NCBI GenBank assembly: GCA_035296965.1
Contig: DATGZX010000186.1
Span: 1-19,193 of the forward strand
Length of the DNA stretch: 19,193 nt
DNA from: DATGZX01 sp035296965
GTDB taxonomy: Bacteria; Planctomycetota; Planctomycetia; Gemmatales; Gemmataceae
Reading direction: 5' to 3'
Both the position numbers and the translations under genes were made by a program. Positions 14,920 to 19,193 of the stretch are shown one piece after another. Position 1 is the stretch's first letter. The number at the start of each line of letters is the position of its first letter. Below the pieces are notes generated by a model, which did no database searches, was not told the DNA's origin, and worked only from the letters and a program-made list of their open reading frames with translations.

Positions 14920-15942
14920 ATGACGCTTCAATCCAGCAGTTCATGGATAGCGGCCACGATATTTTTCCTGGCGCCGATGGTTTACGGCGGAGAGCCAGAC
15001 AAATTGCCCGCTGAAGCTGCTCGCGGGGAAGACTCCGTGCCAGTAACAGCACCCGCTGGCTCTACATTGCCCGCACTGGACCAGCCCGCGGCCGGCAACT
15101 TGCTGTCGGATACCGATAGCTGGCAAGGCTTCAAGCGCTTCGAGAGCGACCACGCGTTTGACAGGTTCATTGGTCCAATCACCAATCCGGTTCTCAGCAA
15201 GGATCCGCGCTCTCTGACTGAGGCGAGACTGCTGTTCATCCAGGATGAAATTGATCCCAAAGATGCTTTGGGGGGTGGTGATTTTCAAGTTTACGCGATG
15301 CAGCTCCGGTTGGCGTTAAGCGATCGCCTTACATTGATCGCCGACAAGGATGGCATCGCCAGCATTCACCCGAAAGACCTTCCCGGCCACACGGGCTTTA
15401 TCAACCTGGCTGCGGGCCTGAAGTACGACTTTATTCGCGACGTGGAAGATCAATTCCTCCTGGCGGGCGGTCTCATGTTTGAGCCGCAAACCGGTGAAGG
15501 CGAGGTTTTCCAAAACCAGGGTGACGGCCTATTCACACTGTTCCTGTCGGCGGGCAAAGAATTTGCCTGTTACAACCACGTACTGGCCAATTTGGGGTAC
15601 GAGTTTCCCGTCGACCGTTCGCAAAACAGCAGCTTCGTCTACACCAGTTTGCACATTGACCGGCAACTGTTTGGCTGGCTCTACCCGCTCGCCGAGTTGA
15701 ACTGGTATCACTGGCTGAGCAGCGGCGATCGCGGCTTACCGCCATCCCTGGGAGAAGGCGACGGTCTCCTCAATCTCGGAACTTCAGGTGTAGCCGGCAA
15801 CGACCTGGTGACCGCGGCTGTGGGCCTGAAGGCACGCCTGAACACCGCAACCGAATTGGGCACCGCCTGGGAGTTCCCGATTTCCAACCGGCACGATCTG
15901 ATCAATAATCGGCTGACGGTGGAGCTTATCTTCCGGTACTAA
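14920..15942 (+). CDS. Predicted outer-membrane beta-barrel protein
   Basis: The 340-residue product has a signal peptide (hydrophobic WIAATIFFLAPMVYG) followed by a disordered Pro/Ala/Glu-rich stretch to about residue 60. The remainder alternates short strands and turns with many aromatic ends (for example GLKYDFIRDV, HVLANLGYEFPV, VYTSLHIDRQLFGWLYPLAE), and the chain ends in ELIFRY. A terminal aromatic residue after alternating hydrophobics is the typical outer-membrane insertion signal. I recognise no named family; similar uncharacterised barrel proteins occur in planctomycetes. It stands alone between a hairpin element and a pair of terminator-like palindromes, so it is probably monocistronic. 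The function is unknown. Confidence 0.8.
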   Translation: MTLQSSSSWIAATIFFLAPMVYGGEPDKLPAEAARGEDSVPVTAPAGSTLPALDQPAAGNLLSDTDSWQGFKRFESDHAFDRFIGPITNPVLSKDPRSLTEARLLFIQDEIDPKDALGGGDFQVYAMQLRLALSDRLTLIADKDGIASIHPKDLPGHTGFINLAAGLKYDFIRDVEDQFLLAGGLMFEPQTGEGEVFQNQGDGLFTLFLSAGKEFACYNHVLANLGYEFPVDRSQNSSFVYTSLHIDRQLFGWLYPLAELNWYHWLSSGDRGLPPSLGEGDGLLNLGTSGVAGNDLVTAAVGLKARLNTATELGTAWEFPISNRHDLINNRLTVELIFRY

Positions 15943-15984
15943 CGCGCAACTGCGCTGGGTCGCGGCGCTGCGTCCGCGCTGCCT

Positions 15985-16047
15985 CATGGTCTCCTGACCA
16001 TGACGCTCCGATGACCGCAGGTCTCCTCAAGCGCGAGGAGACCTGCG
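15985..16047. terminator. Two adjacent hairpins after the barrel gene
   Basis: 15985-16002 is CATGGTC-TCCT-GACCATG, a 7-bp stem. 16016-16047 is a perfect 12-bp stem (CGCAGGTCTCCT with AGGAGACCTGCG) around an 8-base loop. Both share the GGTCTCCT core, as if one motif had been copied. They may terminate the upstream gene; lack of a T-tract leaves a dispersed palindrome equally possible. Confidence 0.55.
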
Positions 16048-16105
16048 CTCGTTCACATGGGATCAGGGTCTCCGGACTGTTGGAATCTGCACAAGGTTGA
16101 GTCAG

Positions 16106-16282
16106 TAGGGTGTGTCAAGCGTACTCGCGCCGACGCACCTTGCCGTGCAACGACCAGCGCCCCCTCAGGCCTTTCCATGATTCATTTTCGCCTGCTCGAA
16201 GGCACTCATCTTGGATTGTACGCGATGTGATTGCACTGTCCCCGCAATGGTGCGTTGGCGCGAGTACGCTTGACACACCCTA
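16106..16282 (+). mobile_element. TA-ended miniature inverted-repeat element, copy 3 (177 bp)
   Basis: The left terminus (TAGGGTGTGTCAAGCGTACT, continuing to GACGCACC) and the right terminus are inverted repeats matching at 33 of 34 positions, each ending in TA. The interior carries CCCCCTCAGGCCTTT and TTGCACTGTCCCCG, both shared with the copy at 17625. It has no coding capacity; open frames crossing it are by-products of the repeat. It lies 194 bp upstream of the HEAT-like gene. Confidence 0.9.
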
Positions 16283-16462
16283 CGGCCTGCGGGCTCGTGC
16301 TTGGGGAAACCGCCGACCATGGACATGGCTGTGGCCCCTTGCATGTCCACGATTGTCAATGGATGCCCGTTTATGTTACTCTCAAAGGTCGCCGAGAGTA
16401 GTGCTGCTGAGATGTCCCGGAAGTAGATTGGGCTTCTACGCAGACCCGTCATCGGCCGTTGC

Positions 16463-16470
16463 AGGAGGAG
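16463..16470 (+). promoter_or_regulatory. Ribosome-binding site deciding the HEAT-like gene start
   Basis: AGGAGGAG lies 6 bases before the ATG at 16477, favouring it over an ATG six codons earlier (16459) that overlaps this site. Confidence 0.75.
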
Positions 16471-16476
16471 GTCACC

Positions 16477-17598
16477 ATGAGAGCCTCGATCCTTCTTTCT
16501 GTCATTTGGATTCTCCTTTCGTTTTCTCCGGCCAATTCGCATGAGATGTGGAAGGCATGTGAAGTCTCGTATCAGGACCCGACAGAAGCGGAGAAAGATC
16601 ACAATCCAATCAAGAAGGGCCTTCGACGCCCTGGCTGGAATGAATTTTGGGCAGCCGTCGATTGCTTGCATGCGCAAGGCGATCGGGCCAAAGCGGCACA
16701 GCTCTTCCGCGTCGTTGTCGAGAAATTCCCTGCTTCGGAATACGCTGCTGATTCAAAGGAATTGGCAGATCAACTGGAGAGGATGGTAGCGGAAGACAAG
16801 AAATGGACGGAACCTCCAGACGTTCGAAAAATGACAGTCGAAGAGAAAATCAGCTACAACGTTTACCACCTCCGCAACGTGAACTGTTCGCAGTGGTCGG
16901 ACCCTGGAGAGTGCCAGTCATTGCACGAGCCGTTCGTCCAGAGAACGACCAATGCCGCCATTGCGCTACGGGATCTCGGCAAGCCTGCCATTCCGTCCTT
17001 GATCAAACTTCTTGACGACAGACGACCGACGCGGTCCATAGGCTGGCATCGCAGCTTTCTGCCCCAGCGTACCGTCCTTCGATACCAGGACGCAGCGATC
17101 CAAATCCTGAATGACCATCTTCCGGTACAATTCTACCGGTCCACCGGGACCGGAAAGTATTTGTCCAATGAGGATCCAGAACTGCGCGCGCATGTTGTTC
17201 TGTCGATTAAAGCGTTCTACGCAGAATCGCAGGGCAAGAATGACATCGAAGTGCAGTGGGTCGCGATCAAACAGAAGCCTGGCATTTTCCCAACGCTTCA
17301 GCTTCTAAAGTCGCTGGCAAAAGATCCGAAGGAAAAGAGTCGAGTTCTCAACGAGCTCCACCGGCTCTATGAGACCGATCATTGGGTCTACCAACCGCAT
17401 TATGCTCTACTGCTCGCAGACCTTGGTGACACGTCGAAAGTGAACCAAGTACTCGATCAACATAAGAAGGGTAAGTATTCCAAGTCATACGTCCAACTAC
17501 CTGACGATGGGGCAGCATCTGCGAATTCCCTGGACGCCGCGAAGGAGCTATTGGCTCGGTACGGATTCAAGGAGAGCAAAGAAGAGAACCGGAAGTAG
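16477..17598 (+). CDS. Secreted HEAT/TPR-like helical-repeat protein
   Basis: The 373-residue product begins with a signal peptide (MRASILLSVIWILLSFSPAN). Residues 55-100 look like a tetratricopeptide-type helical pair (FWAAVDCLHAQGDRAKAAQL, then VVEKFPASEYAADSKELADQ). Residues 157-181 (AAIALRDLGKPAIPSLIKLL) match a HEAT repeat, and more helical pairs continue to the end, with LLADLGDTSKVNQVL near 320. Four Cys in the exported part (28, 63, 137 and 146) could form disulfides. Such proteins are protein-interaction scaffolds; I recognise no specific function. It has an excellent ribosome-binding site and stands alone. Copies of the TA-ended element lie 194 bp upstream and 26 bp downstream in the same orientation. 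Its base composition is less G+C-rich than the kinase block. Confidence 0.8.
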   Translation: MRASILLSVIWILLSFSPANSHEMWKACEVSYQDPTEAEKDHNPIKKGLRRPGWNEFWAAVDCLHAQGDRAKAAQLFRVVVEKFPASEYAADSKELADQLERMVAEDKKWTEPPDVRKMTVEEKISYNVYHLRNVNCSQWSDPGECQSLHEPFVQRTTNAAIALRDLGKPAIPSLIKLLDDRRPTRSIGWHRSFLPQRTVLRYQDAAIQILNDHLPVQFYRSTGTGKYLSNEDPELRAHVVLSIKAFYAESQGKNDIEVQWVAIKQKPGIFPTLQLLKSLAKDPKEKSRVLNELHRLYETDHWVYQPHYALLLADLGDTSKVNQVLDQHKKGKYSKSYVQLPDDGAASANSLDAAKELLARYGFKESKEENRK

Positions 17599-17624
17599 CT
17601 GCAGATGTGTTGGCTGCGCACGCG

Positions 17625-17802
17625 TAGGGTGCAGTCAAGCGTACTTGCGCCGACGCACGTCGCCATGCAACAAGCAGCGCCCCCTCAGGCCTTTACACAC
17701 TTCACTTTGGATTACTCGACGACGCTTACGTTGGATTGAATCCGCCGTGATTGCACTGTCCCCGGAATGGTGCGTCGGCGCGAGTACGCTTGACACACCC
17801 TA
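17625..17802 (+). mobile_element. TA-ended miniature inverted-repeat element, copy 4 (178 bp)
   Basis: The element is bounded by TA and has terminal inverted repeats; the left tip has a small insertion/substitution (TAGGGTGCAGTCAAGCG). The interior matches copy 3 in CCCCCTCAGGCCTTT and in the right-hand block from TGATTGCACTGTCCCC to the end. It lies 26 bp after the stop of the HEAT-like gene. Confidence 0.9.
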
Positions 17803-18194
17803 CGACTTAATCAGCGCACAGAGCGCAACTTTCATTGATTTCTCACGATCTTTTAATCTTGGCCAACTTATCATAAACTACCTCTTTGGCCGTGCTGCCG
17901 GCAGTTCCAGGATAGGGAGTCTGCACCGGTAGTGTAGCCGTGGTCTTCCGTTGGACAGCTGATCTGCTGCCTGCGACTGGAGACTGGGCCGGCATAAATC
18001 CATAGCATCGTTACCGTCCTAACGAGCTTGCTGCTTTTGGCGCGCGCATTGTTGCGCACTCTCGGAGCAACACCGGGCAAGCTGCGTCCCTGCCCTGCGC
18101 CCATGAACAGTGACCGGCAGCAGCCCGGTGCCGGCTTCGGTGCGGCAGGGCGTTCGAGTCGAGTCGTTTGGTAACAACATTAAAGGAGCCTCTG
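17803..18194. other. Intergenic leader of the beta-helix gene
   Basis: I see no gene in these 392 bases. Open frames on the minus strand here extend from the antisense of the repeat-rich gene and show no family features. The last part contains the AAAGGAG ribosome-binding site (18182-18188) of the next gene. A promoter must lie here, but I cannot place it with confidence. Confidence 0.5.
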
Positions 18195-19193
18195 ATGTCT
18201 TTTGTCCGTTGGCTGCCCAGGTGCCTCGCGCAGCAGTCCGCAGTGCGGCGCTCCGAACGCCGACACAAGGCCGGTGCCCGGCGTCGTCCGTCCCAATTGA
18301 CGGTCATGGTGCTGGAGGACCGGTTGGCACCGGCCGTCCTTACCGTCAATAGCCTCGCCGACGCTCCCATTTCGGGCGACAGCTCGACGCTGACCCTGCG
18401 GGAGGCGATCGCGCTGGTCAACACCGGCGGCACCGCCACCGACGCCTCGGGAGCCAGCTTGAGCGCCGCCAAGTCGAGCCAGATCGATACCACCCAGCCG
18501 TTCGGCACCAAGGACACAGTCCAGTTCGACGCACATTTGCTTGGGCCGACGCAGCAGGTGATCACCCTGACCGTCAGCGAATTGGAGGTGAGCCGGAGTG
18601 TCACCATCATCGGCCCGGGAGCGAGCGAACTGGCCCTGAGCGGCAACAGCGCCAACCGCGTGCTCGATATCGACGGCCAGGCCAGCGTCAGTATCACCGG
18701 CCTGACCGTGGAAGCCGGGGCGCTGGCGCAGCCGGACAATACCACGACCAACAACCTGGCCGACGACGGCGGCGGCATCCTCAACGCCGGCGCGTTGACG
18801 CTCACCGAGAGCGTCGTCTCCGGAAACTCGGCCCCCAACAGTGGCGGCATTCTCAACACGGGCACGCTTACACTCGCCGACAGCGTCGTTTCCGGAAACT
18901 CAGCCCAGCTCGAGAACGGCGGCATCGCGAACTATGGCGGCACGCTGACACTTACCGACAGCATCGTCACCGGAAACTCGGCAGGCACAGGCAACGGCGG
19001 CATCGCGAACTATGGCGGCTCGGTAAAGCTCACGAACAGCACCGTCTCCGGGAACTCGGCCGCGGGCGCGGGCGGCATTGGCAATTACGGCGGCACCTTG
19101 ACGATCACCGACAGTACCATCGTCGGCAACTCGGCCATCGGCGACGGCGGCATCGTCAATACCGGCACGCTGACACTCACCGACAGCACGGTC
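18195..19193 (+). CDS. Beta-helix surface protein with LEDR and CSLREA-type N-terminus (3' end outside window)
   Basis: The 333 codons visible run open to the window end, so the protein is longer. The N-terminus is Arg-rich and carries VLEDRLAPAVLTVNSLAD (39-56); the LEDR-x-x-PA motif is typical of planctomycete exported giant proteins that lack an obvious classical signal peptide. TLTLREAIALVNTG (65-78) matches the CSLREA-type N-terminal domain found before beta-helix regions. From about residue 192 there are six imperfect repeats of 20-23 residues (GGIxNxGTLTLTDSxVxGNS), each one likely coil of a right-handed parallel beta-helix, as in pectin-lyase-fold and adhesin proteins. AAAGGAG lies 6 bases before the ATG. 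The likely role is in the cell surface or extracellular matrix. A long minus-strand open frame over the same bases is an antisense shadow. Confidence 0.87.
   Translation, partial: MSFVRWLPRCLAQQSAVRRSERRHKAGARRRPSQLTVMVLEDRLAPAVLTVNSLADAPISGDSSTLTLREAIALVNTGGTATDASGASLSAAKSSQIDTTQPFGTKDTVQFDAHLLGPTQQVITLTVSELEVSRSVTIIGPGASELALSGNSANRVLDIDGQASVSITGLTVEAGALAQPDNTTTNNLADDGGGILNAGALTLTESVVSGNSAPNSGGILNTGTLTLADSVVSGNSAQLENGGIANYGGTLTLTDSIVTGNSAGTGNGGIANYGGSVKLTNSTVSGNSAAGAGGIGNYGGTLTITDSTIVGNSAIGDGGIVNTGTLTLTDSTV
18768..19193 (+). repeat. Coding tandem repeat, about 60-70 bp units
   Basis: Six imperfect units, each containing GGCGGCATC-type, ACGCTGACACTCACCGACAG and GGAAACTCGGC blocks, follow one another and encode the beta-helix coils. 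Unit length varies by a few codons, mostly at the turn after GNSA. The array continues beyond the window. DNA-level similarity between units suggests recent expansion by slippage or recombination. Confidence 0.8.

Noticed and set aside
16110..16544. 144-codon open frame beginning MCQAYSRRRT
   Set aside because: The start lies in the terminal repeat of the mobile element. The same opening residues appear at 12297 from another copy, so it is a repeat by-product.
18011..18925. 304-codon open frame on the minus strand
   Set aside because: It is antisense to the beta-helix gene; its repeats mirror the sense repeats and it shows no domain or ribosome-binding site.

Overview
The window looks like accessory chromosome of a planctomycete, probably of the Gemmata/Gemmataceae type. 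The evidence is the gene content: an ECF sigma factor fused to a membrane segment and a WD40 propeller, a transmembrane Ser/Thr kinase co-transcribed with a second ECF sigma factor, PQQ-type beta-propellers with Gly/Pro-rich inserts, a Tat-exported intradiol dioxygenase, and a beta-helix surface protein opening with an LEDR-x-x-PA motif. The taxonomic call is an inference from these families.

Layout. 140-889 is the C-terminal part of a WD40 protein with a terminal membrane anchor. It is followed by a 91-bp hairpin element (897-987) and a decayed 3' end of a PQQ-propeller gene (997-1090). 1254-4757 is the large sigma-factor/WD40 fusion. It converges on a minus-strand block running from 11598 down to 4857: ECF sigma factor, Ser/Thr kinase (4-bp overlap with the sigma gene), intradiol dioxygenase, EF-hand protein and PQQ-like propeller. 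The last three are separated by 180-240 bp spacers full of small hairpins. From 11.7 kb the G+C falls by eye, and the segment holds small plus-strand genes: a two-TM protein, a conserved 78-aa protein, and a retropepsin-like protease gene broken by a frameshift. They are interspersed with copies of a non-coding transposable element of about 160-178 bp with TA ends. A beta-lactamase-fold serine hydrolase (13254-14414), a second copy of the 91-bp hairpin in opposite orientation (14437-14527), a predicted outer-membrane barrel protein (14920-15942), a secreted HEAT-like protein bracketed by two copies of the mobile element, and a truncated beta-helix adhesin (18195 to the window end) complete the window.

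How the genes may work together. The most interesting signal is a small helical module with LTxxQ motifs, reminiscent of Spy/CpxP. It occurs twice in the PQQ propeller and once in the EF-hand protein, and a divergent, longer version forms the extracytoplasmic half of the kinase. With the co-transcribed ECF sigma factor this suggests, as inference, an envelope-sensing regulon: an external LTxxQ sensor, a cytoplasmic kinase, a sigma factor, and neighbouring exported proteins that share the sensor module. Two mobile repeat families (four copies of the TA-ended element, two of the 91-bp hairpin) and a broken protease gene show that the region has been remodelled.
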